Source of the DNA: Selenomonas ruminantium AC2024
Lineage (GTDB): Bacteria; Bacillota; Negativicutes; Selenomonadales; Selenomonadaceae
Assembly (NCBI RefSeq): GCF_000687995.1
Contig: NZ_JIAC01000001.1
Span: 2,418,001-2,482,000 of the forward strand
Direction: 5' to 3'
DNA: 64,000 nucleotides
Part shown: piece by piece, positions 19,711 to 28,400 of the stretch
Layout of the letters: the number at the start of each line of letters is the position of its first letter
Numbering within the stretch: the first letter of the stretch is position 1
The notes under the pieces: generated by a model
Databases searched by the model: none
The model's input: the letters and a program-made list of their open reading frames with translations, nothing else
What the model was told of the DNA's origin: nothing
Made by a program: the position numbers and the translations under genes

Positions 19711-21009
19711 ATGGAAAGCAAAAAATTCATCGGCCCTGAGGCCATTATCGAAAAGAAGAAAAAATACATCATGCCCTGCTTAGGTCATTTCTACAAGGAA
19801 CCGGCCCAGATGGTCAAAGGTTCCATGCAGTACCTCTGGGACAGCACGGGCAAGAAATATCTGGATATGTACGCCGGCGTGTCCGTTATGAACTGCGGCC
19901 ACTGCAATCCGGAAATCCTGGAGAAGATGAAGGCTCAGATTGACGAGCTGCAGCATGTCTGCAACATCTACCTCACGGAAAACTTCGTGAACCTGGCAGA
20001 AAAGCTGGCCCAGGTCACTCCTGGCGATTTGCAGAAGTCCTTCTTCTGCTCCACGGGTTCCGAAGCTACGGAAGGTGCCTTCCTGCTGGCTTCCGTCTAC
20101 ACAGGCAACAGCGAAATCATCGCCCTGCGCCACGGCCTGCACGGCCGCACAAAGCTGGGCATGAGCGTAACGGGCCTTACCATGTGGCGCACCGACCCCA
20201 ATCCCGTTGGCGGCATTCACTTTGCCCCCAACCCGAACTGCTATCGCTGCCCCATGAACAAAAAATTCCCGGAATGCGATTACGCCTGCGCCAATGCCAT
20301 CGAGGATTTGATTAAATCCTCCACCTCCGGCCATCCCGGTGCCTTTATCGCCGAAACCATTCAGGGCAACGCCGGCTGCGTAGTGCCGCCCAAAGGCTAC
20401 TTCAAGCGCGTCAAAGAAATCCTTGACCAGTACAATACCCTGCTGATTATCGACGAAGTACAGACGGGCTTTGCCCGCAGCGGCAAGATGTTTGCCATCG
20501 AAAATTACGATGTCGTCCCCGATATCATGTGCATGGCCAAAGCCTTGGGCAACGGCGCCCCGATTTCCGCCTTTATCTCCACGGCTAAGATTGCTGATAC
20601 CTACACCCGCCCCGGCGCTTCGACGCTCGGCGGCAATCCGGTATCCTCCACGACAGCCATGGCGGTTCTCGACTATATCGAAGAACACAAGCTTATGGAA
20701 AATGCTCAGGCACGCGGTGAGCAACTTAGAAGCGGCCTGCGTGAGCTGCAGCAGAAACATCCCGTTATCGGCGATGTGCGTGGCCTCGGCCTGATGGATG
20801 GCGCAGAATTCATCCATGCGGACGGCAGTCCTGCTCCGGAAATCCTTGACGATGTACTCGAAGTCCTCAAAGACCGCGGCTTTATCATCGGCAAGAACGG
20901 CGTAGACCGCAACGTCATGGCCTTCCAGCCGCCTTTGGTGATTACGGAAGAAAATGTCAACGACGTACTGAACGCCCTGGACATAGTCTTAACCGAAAAA
21001 AATCTCTAA
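19711..21009 (+). CDS. Class III aminotransferase, aspartate aminotransferase family
   Basis: A PLP enzyme of 432 residues moving an omega- or alpha-amino group to a keto acid. Motifs are LLIIDEVQTGFARSG (aspartate contacting the PLP ring nitrogen), MAKALGNGAPISAF (Schiff-base lysine) and GLHGRTKLGMS. The N-terminal GHFYKEPAQMVKGSMQYLWD resembles alanine-glyoxylate and beta-amino-acid:pyruvate transaminases (AGXT2-like). The substrate is not decided; 4-aminobutyrate or ornithine remain possible. CYRCPMNKKFPECDYAC is a cysteine-rich insert seen in this subgroup. It lies 25 bp behind the U32 gene and is probably co-transcribed. Confidence 0.88.
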   Translation: MESKKFIGPEAIIEKKKKYIMPCLGHFYKEPAQMVKGSMQYLWDSTGKKYLDMYAGVSVMNCGHCNPEILEKMKAQIDELQHVCNIYLTENFVNLAEKLAQVTPGDLQKSFFCSTGSEATEGAFLLASVYTGNSEIIALRHGLHGRTKLGMSVTGLTMWRTDPNPVGGIHFAPNPNCYRCPMNKKFPECDYACANAIEDLIKSSTSGHPGAFIAETIQGNAGCVVPPKGYFKRVKEILDQYNTLLIIDEVQTGFARSGKMFAIENYDVVPDIMCMAKALGNGAPISAFISTAKIADTYTRPGASTLGGNPVSSTTAMAVLDYIEEHKLMENAQARGEQLRSGLRELQQKHPVIGDVRGLGLMDGAEFIHADGSPAPEILDDVLEVLKDRGFIIGKNGVDRNVMAFQPPLVITEENVNDVLNALDIVLTEKNL

Positions 21010-21026
21010 AACAATAAAACAACAAA

Positions 21027-21118
21027 GCCCGCCCCGCTGGGTATATCTTCCTGCAGCGTTTGACAAGCTTGCGCGCAAGAAAGATATCCCCCGCGGGGCG
21101 GGCGGCTTACTATAAAGC
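21027..21118 (-). repeat. 3'-end hairpin element, copy A
   Basis: Read on the minus strand just after the stop of the 21120-21386 gene: TAGTAAGCC, a GC-rich stem (21027-21103) and TTTGTTGTTTT. The apex contains CAAGCTTGTCAAACGCTGC. It is a diverged member of the family with copies at 46198, 46336, 49380 and 55035. Confidence 0.78.
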
Positions 21119-21119
21119 A

Positions 21120-21386
21120 CTATTTCACTGGTGTATTGATTTCTTTGACGATTTTTGCCTCTTCGCGGCCCAGACACCAGCCCAAGGTCTTGATTTCCGA
21201 ATACAGCATCACGCGCTGTTCCCGGTTGTCCACCTGCGCCTGCATCAAATCTTGATACTGGCTGATGGCTTGATTGTAGCGGGCCAGTATGGCCTGCACC
21301 GTTCTGGGCTTTTCCGGACGCTGTTCCTTGTGGCGGCGGATCAAATCTTCGGCAGCATTTACCGTTTCGTTGTCCGTGATAATCAT
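21120..21386 (-). CDS. Small conserved-looking hypothetical protein
   Basis: An 88-residue, charged, largely helical soluble protein with no recognised domain. The ribosome-binding site AGAAAGGA lies about 8 nt before the ATG at 21386, which supports translation. The sequence TVQAILARYNQAISQYQDLM looks amphipathic and could form a coiled coil. It is followed directly by hairpin element A. Function unknown. Confidence 0.65.
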   Translation of the reverse strand: MIITDNETVNAAEDLIRRHKEQRPEKPRTVQAILARYNQAISQYQDLMQAQVDNREQRVMLYSEIKTLGWCLGREEAKIVKEINTPVK

Positions 21387-21481
21387 AGCGGTCTTCCTTT
21401 CTGCAAATATCTTCTTAAAGAAGCATATTCGCCCTTTATCGGGAAAATCCTCTATTGACCATGAACCGCCGTCAAAAACCT

Positions 21482-22198
21482 TTAGCCCTCGGCACCGAAA
21501 GCTGCTTCAACAGGAGGCGGTCCTCCCTGCGGGCCACCATGCTGGCCGCCCTTTTTGAAATCCGGACGCAGTTTGCTCGCGTCTACGCCCAATTTCTTGG
21601 CGATATCGCTCCAACGGTTATTGATTTTCTTCATATCCAGGACCGCCTGCAAATCCTTGCCGCTGAGTTTGGCAATCTTGGCAGCCATGCTGATATCCTG
21701 AGCCCGATAGCCGTTGTTAAGAAGCGCCAAAGCCTTAGCCTTGTCAATATCGCCGCGCTTAGCCATGCGATCGGCCGTCATCTCGTTCATCTGCTTGCGG
21801 AACTGTTCCGGCGTAACCCCCAGAGCTTTGCCCACATCCGGCCAGCGCTTGTCTGCCGTCTTCATGGCCAGCACATCCTTAAAGGATTTGCCGGAAATCT
21901 TGGACAGCATCGCCGCCTGACCGATGTCCTGGAAGTCCCGCTTGTTGTTGACGGCCTCTTTCACCTCTGCTTCGCTAACGCCGAAGGCCTCATGCAGTCG
22001 TTTGGCCACATCATCAGCATTCATATTCATCATGGGGTGCTGGCCACCCTTATGCCCCTGCATCATATGCGGAGGAGCCTGACGTTCGCCGCCCTTGGCC
22101 ACCGTCTCCGCAGCCTGAGCCTGACCGCTCAGCAGGCCAAAGCCCGTACCAACCATCAGAGCGCCGGCCACAATACCAGCTAACATTTTCTTACGCAT
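21482..22198 (-). CDS. Exported protein with an internal duplication
   Basis: A 238-residue protein with a signal peptide (residues 1-29, ending AQA-A). I start at the ATG at 22198, 8 nt from GGAGG (22207-22211). After a His/Met/Gly-rich stretch (HMMQGHKGGQHPMMNMN, about 44-60) come two homologous helical repeats, about residues 68-134 and 151-212. Both carry the pattern SGKxxxxVLxMKxxxxRWxDxxKxLGV. The tail is Gly/Pro/Gln-rich. The His/Met cluster could bind a metal such as copper, but no enzymatic motif is present. Periplasmic location is inferred; the function is unknown. Confidence 0.75.
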   Translation of the reverse strand: MRKKMLAGIVAGALMVGTGFGLLSGQAQAAETVAKGGERQAPPHMMQGHKGGQHPMMNMNADDVAKRLHEAFGVSEAEVKEAVNNKRDFQDIGQAAMLSKISGKSFKDVLAMKTADKRWPDVGKALGVTPEQFRKQMNEMTADRMAKRGDIDKAKALALLNNGYRAQDISMAAKIAKLSGKDLQAVLDMKKINNRWSDIAKKLGVDASKLRPDFKKGGQHGGPQGGPPPVEAAFGAEG

Positions 22199-22377
22199 AA
22201 TATATACCTCCATTCAACATTAGAACCTATTTCGTTATCCTGCTTATACTATATCGCATGATTCTTATAGTTGCTTTAGATTACCATTAATTTTTCGTAA
22301 AAAATCGCTGAAATTAAGCTGAAATGTAGAGACCCCCATAAGTTAGACCAAGAAATCTAACTTATGGGGGTCTTTTT

Positions 22378-22935
22378 ATGGCAAAATATAGTGCAGAATT
22401 TAAATTTGAAGTAGTCCAAGAGTATTTGAACGGACATATAGGATATACTGACTTAACAAAAAAATATGACATCCCTTCAAAAAAATGTATTCAAGAATGG
22501 GTCGGAAAATATCGTAGAGTGGGGAAAGATGGACTTCAACGGTCAAGAAAAAATGGAACCTATTCTTTCCAATTCAAGGTAAATGCTGTAGAGTTATATT
22601 TAAGTACAGAGATTTCTTACCAAGAATTGGCACTTCGACTAAATTTGAAATCTGCGGGCCTTTTAGCTAACTGGGTTCGACGCTATCGTGCTGTTGGTAT
22701 AGAAGGTCTCAAACCGCAACGGAAAGGCAGGCGGCCAAAGATGCCAGATAAAGCCAGTATTACACCAGAATGCAATATAAATCAAGATGAGAAGCTTAAA
22801 CAGCTGGAAGAAGAAAATCTCAAGCTTCGTATTGAGGTGGCTTATTTAAAAGGACTGAGGAGATTGCGCCTGGAGCAAGAGGCGCAGAAGCGAAAGCAAG
22901 GATCGCCCACAGTCTCCGAGGATCATTCAAATTAA
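22378..22935 (+). CDS. IS3-family transposase OrfA
   Basis: A 185-residue DNA-binding component with two helix-turn-helix repeats (about residues 5-50, EVVQEYLNGHIGYTDLTKKY, and about 63-110, NAVELYLSTEISYQELALRL), followed by a leucine-zipper-like coiled coil (LKQLEEENLKLRIEVAYLKG). A perfect slippery heptamer TTTAAAA (22845-22851), in phase as T TTA AAA, allows -1 frameshifting into OrfB. Confidence 0.92.
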   Translation: MAKYSAEFKFEVVQEYLNGHIGYTDLTKKYDIPSKKCIQEWVGKYRRVGKDGLQRSRKNGTYSFQFKVNAVELYLSTEISYQELALRLNLKSAGLLANWVRRYRAVGIEGLKPQRKGRRPKMPDKASITPECNINQDEKLKQLEEENLKLRIEVAYLKGLRRLRLEQEAQKRKQGSPTVSEDHSN

Positions 22936-23777
22936 AAGACATCCTTGCAGTTATAAAACTCCCTAAAGCCACTTACATGTATTGGCAACAGCGATTCGAC
23001 CGCCAAAATCCGGATGCTGAGTTAGAATCAAAAATCAAAGCTATTCGGCAGAACAACAAGGACTTTGGTTATCGTCGAATCTGGGGTAAGCTCCGCAAAG
23101 AGGGCCTTTTAGTCAATCGCAAGAAAGTTCAGCGACTTGTCCAGAAATTAGGGCTACAGGTAAAAGCTTTCTCTCACAAGAGCCGCAAGTACAGTTCCTA
23201 CAAAGGTACTGTTGGGCGTATTGCACCCAATCGGCTGCGTCGCCGCTTCGATACCTGTATCCCACATCAAAAAATCACCACAGATACCACTGAATTTAAG
23301 TATTATGAAATGGACACCAAAGGGAATATTCTTACACGCAAGGCATATCTAGACCCGTTCCTTGACCTTTATAATCGTGAAATCATTAGCTTTAGTATCA
23401 CCAAACGGCCATCATCACAAGGCATTATGTCTGCTTTGGATAAGGCAATTGCCATTACCAGCGACTGCCCTTATCGTCGAACGTTCCATTCCGACCAGGG
23501 ATGGGCTTACCAAATGGGTAGCTATGTAGGTCGATTAAAGGAAGAACGAATTTTTCAAAGTATGTCTCGCAAAGGTACTTGTCTGGATAATAGCGTGATG
23601 GAAAATTTCTTTGGCCTGCTAAAACAGGAAATCTATTATGGGCATACCTATCACAGCTTCGAAGAACTTGAACGAGCTATACGGCATTACATCACATATT
23701 ACAATAAGCACAGAATCAAAGCTAAGCTGGGGTGGCTCAGCCCAGTAGATTACCGATTACGTCATGCCGCAGCGTAA
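22851..23777 (+). CDS. IS3-family transposase OrfB (made by -1 frameshift)
   Basis: The catalytic part of the OrfAB transposase. After slippage at 22845-22851 the frame reads RTEEIAPGARGAEAKARIAH and stays open to the stop at 23777. The integrase core carries all three acidic residues: TTDTTEFKYY (D), TFHSDQGWAYQ (D) and VMENFFGLLKQEIYYG (E, with the usual K/R seven residues later). An internal ATG at 22977 could also start a shorter product. Nothing is broken, so the element may be mobile. Confidence 0.92.
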   Translation, partial: RTEEIAPGARGAEAKARIAHSLRGSFKLKDILAVIKLPKATYMYWQQRFDRQNPDAELESKIKAIRQNNKDFGYRRIWGKLRKEGLLVNRKKVQRLVQKLGLQVKAFSHKSRKYSSYKGTVGRIAPNRLRRRFDTCIPHQKITTDTTEFKYYEMDTKGNILTRKAYLDPFLDLYNREIISFSITKRPSSQGIMSALDKAIAITSDCPYRRTFHSDQGWAYQMGSYVGRLKEERIFQSMSRKGTCLDNSVMENFFGLLKQEIYYGHTYHSFEELERAIRHYITYYNKHRIKAKLGWLSPVDYRLRHAAA

Positions 23778-23951
23778 AAAAACCGGTAGCAGCAAATAAT
23801 TGCTACTACCGGTAAGGTCTAACTTTATGGGGTCACTACAAAATAATGCTGATGATAAATATATTTTATTTTCTTTGCGAAAAAAAGAGGAAAAATCGCC
23901 GCACATGTAGTATTATATGTTATGTGATAATTATGGAAAGAGGTGTATTCG

Positions 23952-24158
23952 ATGACAGATCAGGAAATCGAGAAACTCGTTCAGGATAAACTCAACGAGG
24001 CTTATCAGGCAGAGGAACATCCCAAGAAGTTCTTCGTCACGGAAAACGGACGCGGTGTTTGCGATGGCGGCGACCTTTACAACGCTCTCCTCGGCGACAT
24101 GATGCGCATTTCCCAGAAAGCTCTGACGGAAATTCTCAAGGAAGCACTGAAGAAATAA
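23952..24158 (+). CDS. Small hypothetical acidic protein
   Basis: A 68-residue protein (MTDQEIEKLVQDKLNEAY...). I start at the ATG at 23952, about 8 nt after AGAGG; the GTG at 23943 overlaps that site. It is mostly helical and charged, with a central FFVTENGRGVCDGGDLYNAL. I do not recognise a domain. It lies 111 bp downstream of the insertion sequence and has its own terminator, so it is probably a genuine gene. Confidence 0.65.
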   Translation: MTDQEIEKLVQDKLNEAYQAEEHPKKFFVTENGRGVCDGGDLYNALLGDMMRISQKALTEILKEALKK

Positions 24159-24169
24159 GCAAAGTGTCA

Positions 24170-24207
24170 AATTCCCGGCAACAGATGGTTGCCGGGAATT
24201 TTTCTTT
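24170..24207. terminator. Terminator between the 68-aa gene and the DUF445 operon
   Basis: AATTCCCGGCAAC (24170-24182) pairs with GTTGCCGGGAATT (24188-24200), followed by TTTCTTTTT. It lies between convergent genes and can serve both. Confidence 0.9.
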
Positions 24208-24211
24208 TTAT

Positions 24212-25510
24212 TCACATCGTTATCTGCAGACAGGCAAAGAGCAGCAGACCAATGCCCGCCCCCACAATGGAACCGTTCATGCGTATCCAGAGCAAATCCG
24301 GTTCAACCTTGTCATAGACCAGATGATTGAGCTGCTCATCGGTAAGCCGGGAGAGTACATCGGTGACGATAACCCCCACCAAAGTCTGGGCATGCAGGGC
24401 AGAACGCCCCAGCAGGTCGAAGAGGAAGCTATCCACAGTCTCGTGGAGCAGCTCATCATTTTCCACCAGATACAGCATGCGCCTGTATTCTTCACGAATA
24501 AGTTCCTCCAGCCGGGAACGCAGGGCCGGCAGATGCTCTGCCAGCGGGTCCACATCCCGCGCCTTATCCTCCAGAAAGTGCAGGCGCAGATGGTCAAACA
24601 TCTCCACCACTGCCGTTTCCAAAGGCAAATCCTTGAGCAGGCTGTCCTTTAATTCATGCGTCAGCTGATGGAACTGCGGCTCCCGATTGAGTTCTGCCGC
24701 CTTTTCGTAGAAGAGGGCCAGCATTTCCTGCTGCAAGGGCGAATCCTGTGTGCCCAGCTCGTCCAGCATGGCCAGCAGCTGCCGTTGAATCAATTCGGCA
24801 GCCTCCTCGTAGTTAATCAAATCCACAGCCTGAGCAAAGCCAGCCAGCAGCTGCGCAAAGACATTCTCGCCGGTCTTTTCCTCCTCGTAGGCTTCGAGCA
24901 GGGCCTTGATTTGCTGGCGGGCAGCAGCCGTAGAGGCCTGTGCACGCCAATAGGCGGCTATCCGCTGGACAAACTCCTTATCCTTGCCGGTCTTCTGCAG
25001 CCATTTTCCCCAGAGGGCAAAGAAATCCTCCGGCTCGACTTTTGCCAGAGCTTCCCGCATCTTCGAAGCGATAACGCCAGCCTGCGCCTTAGACTGCTGC
25101 ATCAGAAAATCCCGTACATAATCCACGAGCTGGCCTACCAGCCGAGCTTCGTTAGCCGGTTCCCTTAGCCAGCCCAACAGCATGGGCATGATATGCAGCC
25201 GCTCCAAATGGCGGAAAATCTTGCGCTTGGAGAAAAACTCCTTCTGCACCAGCGTAACAGATGCTTTGATAAAGGCATCCCGCCGCCGGGGCAGAATCGC
25301 CGTGTGATAGGGAAAGCCCAACGGCTTGCGGAACAAAGCCGTCACGGCGAACCAGTCGGCAATGCCCCCGACCAAAGCCGCCTCGCTGGCAAAGAGCAGC
25401 GCGTCACTAACCAGACTGTAAGGATAGCGCAGATGAAGATACAAAGCCAGCAGGAACAGGCCAAAGACAATCAGCAGGGTTTTGTCCGCCTTGTTTAAGC
25501 CACGCTTCAC
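24212..25510 (-). CDS. DUF445 membrane protein, paralogue 1
   Basis: About 432 residues of the DUF445 family: an N-terminal membrane segment (LLIVFGLFLLALYLHL), the family block GGIADWFAVTALFRKPLGFPYHTAILPRRRD, a long helical middle, and a C-terminal membrane helix after RMNGSIVGAGIGLLLFA. Biochemical function is unknown. I prefer the GTG at 25510: the GTG at 25519 sits immediately against the AAAGGA ribosome-binding site. It overlaps the end of the upstream paralogue by a few bases, so translation is probably coupled. Confidence 0.85.
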   Translation of the reverse strand: MKRGLNKADKTLLIVFGLFLLALYLHLRYPYSLVSDALLFASEAALVGGIADWFAVTALFRKPLGFPYHTAILPRRRDAFIKASVTLVQKEFFSKRKIFRHLERLHIMPMLLGWLREPANEARLVGQLVDYVRDFLMQQSKAQAGVIASKMREALAKVEPEDFFALWGKWLQKTGKDKEFVQRIAAYWRAQASTAAARQQIKALLEAYEEEKTGENVFAQLLAGFAQAVDLINYEEAAELIQRQLLAMLDELGTQDSPLQQEMLALFYEKAAELNREPQFHQLTHELKDSLLKDLPLETAVVEMFDHLRLHFLEDKARDVDPLAEHLPALRSRLEELIREEYRRMLYLVENDELLHETVDSFLFDLLGRSALHAQTLVGVIVTDVLSRLTDEQLNHLVYDKVEPDLLWIRMNGSIVGAGIGLLLFACLQITM

Positions 25511-26742
25511 AGCCCCCACATCCTTTCTGTCAGGGTAATGAGCACATAGAGGCCCATCCCCACCAACGCCCCCACTACCGAGCCATTGATACGAATCATC
25601 TGCAGATCATCCTGTACCTTGTCCTCCACAAAAGTCACCAGTTCATCATCTGAGAATTCGTCCAGCCGCTCGCGGATAATGCCCGGAATCAGTCCATGAT
25701 GCTTAGTCAATTCATCCCGCAGGAAATCCTTGACGGAGCGGTCAAATTTTGCCTGCCACTGCGCCGAGCCGATAAACTTATCGATGAGGCCATCCACATA
25801 AGCCTGCACATGCGGCAGCCAAAAGGGCTCCTCCCCCTTGATATTCTCTTCGAGCCAACGGGCTATCATGCTGGTCAAATCCACCTGCTCCAAGAGCTTT
25901 TCTTTCTTATCCCGCAGTAAATCCCGCAGCCGTTCATCCTGACTGAGGCTGTAGAGCATGGTCACAAGCCCGGTATGCAAATCACTGCCTGCCGTCACAC
26001 CATGCTGCTGAAGCTGGGCGAGTCTTGCCTTGACCCGCGTCACGAGCATGGTGAGAATCTTTTCATCCGTCACCCCCATGGAGGCCAATACAAAGGCCCG
26101 GCCTGCCGAATCCTTCTCATAGCTTTCCCGCAGCACGCGGATATGAGCCAGCAGGGCCTGCCGCAGGGCAGGCGAGTCAATGACCTGACCACTGATGGCG
26201 GCCAGACTATTTACCAGCTGCTCCGTATGTTCCTTTTTCGTCAGGAGGTGCAGGATTTCCGGCAAAATATCCTCAAAGGCAAAGGAACTCAGCCCCTGAT
26301 GAATCGCAGGCGCCAATTCCTCGGCTATGCGGCAAGAATCCAAATCGTTAACGGCCTTCAACAGCACACCTTTTACCACCTGATGAACCCGCTCCCGGCC
26401 TCCACGATGGATAAAATATTCTGCCAGCAGCTGGGCAGTATTCTGTTTTTCCAGCACACTCATAATATTTTCCGTGCTCAGCAGGTCCTCACTGGCATAG
26501 ACGACCAGGGCTTCCATGATACGGCTGCGGTTGCGCCGCAGGATGTCCGTACGATAGGCGATGCCCAAGGGCTTACGAAAAATGGCGGTCACGGCAAACC
26601 AATCTGCCAGACCGCCAATCGTTGCCGCCAAAAAGCCATGATGCACCATGCCGGCCACAAAACTTTCCGGCAGGGCAAAGGTGCCCAGAAAACCTGCCGC
26701 ACTGAGCCCTAATGCCAGATTGGCTTTATTTTTTTTCTGCAT
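25507..26742 (-). CDS. DUF445 membrane protein, paralogue 2
   Basis: 411 residues with the same architecture as its neighbour: an N-terminal hydrophobic segment, GGLADWFAVTAIFRKPLGIAYRTDILRRNR, a helical core, and the C-terminal IRINGSVVGALVGMGLYVLI. The two paralogues are clearly homologous at both ends but diverged in the middle, suggesting an old tandem duplication and perhaps a hetero-oligomer. It starts one base after the galU stop, so galU and both DUF445 genes form one transcript. Confidence 0.87.
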   Translation of the reverse strand: MQKKNKANLALGLSAAGFLGTFALPESFVAGMVHHGFLAATIGGLADWFAVTAIFRKPLGIAYRTDILRRNRSRIMEALVVYASEDLLSTENIMSVLEKQNTAQLLAEYFIHRGGRERVHQVVKGVLLKAVNDLDSCRIAEELAPAIHQGLSSFAFEDILPEILHLLTKKEHTEQLVNSLAAISGQVIDSPALRQALLAHIRVLRESYEKDSAGRAFVLASMGVTDEKILTMLVTRVKARLAQLQQHGVTAGSDLHTGLVTMLYSLSQDERLRDLLRDKKEKLLEQVDLTSMIARWLEENIKGEEPFWLPHVQAYVDGLIDKFIGSAQWQAKFDRSVKDFLRDELTKHHGLIPGIIRERLDEFSDDELVTFVEDKVQDDLQMIRINGSVVGALVGMGLYVLITLTERMWGL

Positions 26743-26743
26743 G

Positions 26744-27622
26744 TCAATTCATTTTCCCTATAAGTTCCTTCAGATAGGACTGGAAGCTTGCCCCCAAATC
26801 CTCCCGGCGCAGGGCAAATTCCACCGTGGCCTTCAAAAAGCCCAGCTTATCCCCCACGTCATAGCGCTGACCTTCAAAGTCATAGGCATAGACCGCATCC
26901 TGACGAGCCAGCACCTTCAAGGCATCGGTGAGCTGAATCTCGCCGCCCTTGCCCGGCTGGGTCTTTTCCAGAATGTCAAAAATCTGGGGCTTGATGATAT
27001 ATCGGCCCAATACAGCCATCTGGCTGGGAGCTTCTTCCACGGCCGGTTTTTCCACCATGTCCGCTACGCGCATCAGACGGCTGTTATCCGTCTGCGTGCC
27101 CGCTACGATACCATAAGCTGAAACTTTCTCCTGCGGCACATTCTGGCACCCCAACACCGAACCGCCGGTAGCTTCGTAAATATCAATGAGCTGCGCCAGC
27201 GCCGGCTTAGCGGGATTGTAAACCACATCATCACCCAGCAGCACCGCAAAGGGCTCACTCCCCATAAAGGAGCGGGCACAGAGAATGGCATCCCCCAGCC
27301 CCCGCATATAGCGCTGACGGATGTAATGGATATTGATGTCTGCCGTTTCTCTCACGATTGCCAGCAAATCATCCTTGCCCTTTTCCTGCAAAGCCATCTC
27401 CAATGCCGGAGCACTGTCGAAATGGTCCTCGATGGCGCGCTTGCCATGACCGCTGATAATCAGAATATCTTCAATGCCGCTGGCCTTGGCCTCCTCCACG
27501 ATGTATTGGATGGTCGGCTTATCTACAATCGGCAGCATCTCCTTAGGCGTTGCCTTGGTAGCGGGCAAAAATCTCGTCCCGTAACCTGCTGCCGGAATTA
27601 CGGCCTTTTTGATCTTCTGCAT
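26744..27622 (-). CDS. galU: UTP-glucose-1-phosphate uridylyltransferase
   Basis: Makes UDP-glucose from UTP and glucose 1-phosphate for envelope polysaccharide and LPS precursors. It has 292 residues. The nucleotide-binding motif is AAGYGTRFLPATKATPKEML, the substrate pocket is KPTIQYIVEEA, and GRYIIKPQIFDIL and EIQLTDAL are typical. Length is normal. It is the first gene of an operon with two DUF445 membrane proteins. Confidence 0.95.
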   Translation of the reverse strand: MQKIKKAVIPAAGYGTRFLPATKATPKEMLPIVDKPTIQYIVEEAKASGIEDILIISGHGKRAIEDHFDSAPALEMALQEKGKDDLLAIVRETADINIHYIRQRYMRGLGDAILCARSFMGSEPFAVLLGDDVVYNPAKPALAQLIDIYEATGGSVLGCQNVPQEKVSAYGIVAGTQTDNSRLMRVADMVEKPAVEEAPSQMAVLGRYIIKPQIFDILEKTQPGKGGEIQLTDALKVLARQDAVYAYDFEGQRYDVGDKLGFLKATVEFALRREDLGASFQSYLKELIGKMN

Positions 27623-27708
27623 TGCTAAATCCCCTTACTGTATATATTTCGTCAATTTATTATTATTATACACAAATTTGTAAAATCCTGCCACAATTCC
27701 ATATGAAA

Positions 27709-27735
27709 AGAGCAGCCTCTTGCGAGACTGCTCCC
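27709..27735 (-). terminator. Terminator of infC-rpmI-rplT
   Basis: The minus strand GGAGCAGTCT / AGGCTGCTC stem is followed by TTTTCAT. Confidence 0.85.
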
Positions 27736-27767
27736 TAATGCCGCATAGTGCAGCGAATACTCTTTAA

Positions 27768-28121
27768 TTAGAGGTTTTCTTTAGCAACAGCAACGAGCTG
27801 AGCGAAAGCCTTCTCATCGGAGATGGCCAGATCTGCCAGCATCTTGCGGTTAACTTCAACGCCAGCCTTGGTCAGGCCGCAAACGAGACGGCTGTAGGAA
27901 ATGCCGTTTACACGTGCAGCAGCGTTGATACGAGCGATCCAGAGACGACGGAAGTTGCCCTTCTTCGCACGACGGTCACGACGAGCGTAGTAGAGAGCCT
28001 TCATTACGGTCTCGTTAGCTTTCTTAAACTGTTTGCTCTTGGAACCTTTGTAACCCTTAGCGAGCTTCAGGATTTTCTTATGACGTCTATGTGCAGTCAC
28101 GCCTACTTTTACTCTTGGCAT
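27768..28121 (-). CDS. rplT: 50S ribosomal protein L20
   Basis: A 117-residue, strongly basic large-subunit assembly protein that binds 23S rRNA ([19 protein letters not shown]..., [20 protein letters not shown]). It is the last gene of the canonical infC-rpmI-rplT operon. In Firmicutes L20 feeds back on the operon leader; the leader found upstream of infC makes the same control likely here. Confidence 0.98.
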   Translation of the reverse strand: MPRVKVGVTAHRRHKKILKLAKGYKGSKSKQFKKANETVMKALYYARRDRRAKKGNFRRLWIARINAAARVNGISYSRLVCGLTKAGVEVNRKMLADLAISDEKAFAQLVAVAKENL

Positions 28122-28171
28122 GGTTTCATCCTCCTAAAAAATCAAATTAAACGATAAAATTACGGTTTAGC

Positions 28172-28369
28172 TTATGCGTAGGGAAGCATGTTCTTTACGC
28201 GGCCGAAATCAGCAGCGGTAACGAGAGCTGCCTTGCGCAGGTTGCGCTTGCGCTTCGGAGACTTCTTCTCCAGAATGTGGCTCTTGAAAGCCTTGTTACG
28301 TTTGAATTCACCACTACCAGTTGCGGTAAAGCGTTTAGCTGCTGCTCTGCGAGTCTTAATCTTTGGCAT
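28172..28369 (-). CDS. rpmI: 50S ribosomal protein L35
   Basis: A 65-residue basic ribosomal protein ([20 protein letters not shown]) between infC and rplT, in the order found in nearly all Firmicutes. The length is standard. Confidence 0.98.
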   Translation of the reverse strand: MPKIKTRRAAAKRFTATGSGEFKRNKAFKSHILEKKSPKRKRNLRKAALVTAADFGRVKNMLPYA

Positions 28370-28400
28370 TACATTTTCCTCCTTAAATTAGCCTTTGCAC

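Larger units (their letters stand above)
22325..23840 (+). mobile_element. Complete IS3-family insertion sequence
   Basis: A 1516-bp element with imperfect terminal inverted repeats. The left end is 22325-22349 (TGTAGAGACCCCCATAAG...). The right end is 23816-23840, whose complement starts TGTAGTGACCCCATAAAG. Direct AAA triplets flank it (22322-22324 and 23841-23843), consistent with a 3-bp target duplication, though AAA is weak evidence. Two overlapping transposase frames are intact and joined by a slippery heptamer. The left repeat also forms a hairpin with 22353-22372, and the right end carries ACCGGTAGCAGC...GCTACTACCGGT. Codon use is more AT-rich than the neighbours. Confidence 0.93.

Noticed and set aside
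22377-22935. OrfA and OrfB read as a broken transposase
   Set aside because: The -1 slippery heptamer TTTAAAA at 22845-22851 explains the frame change; it is normal for IS3-type elements.
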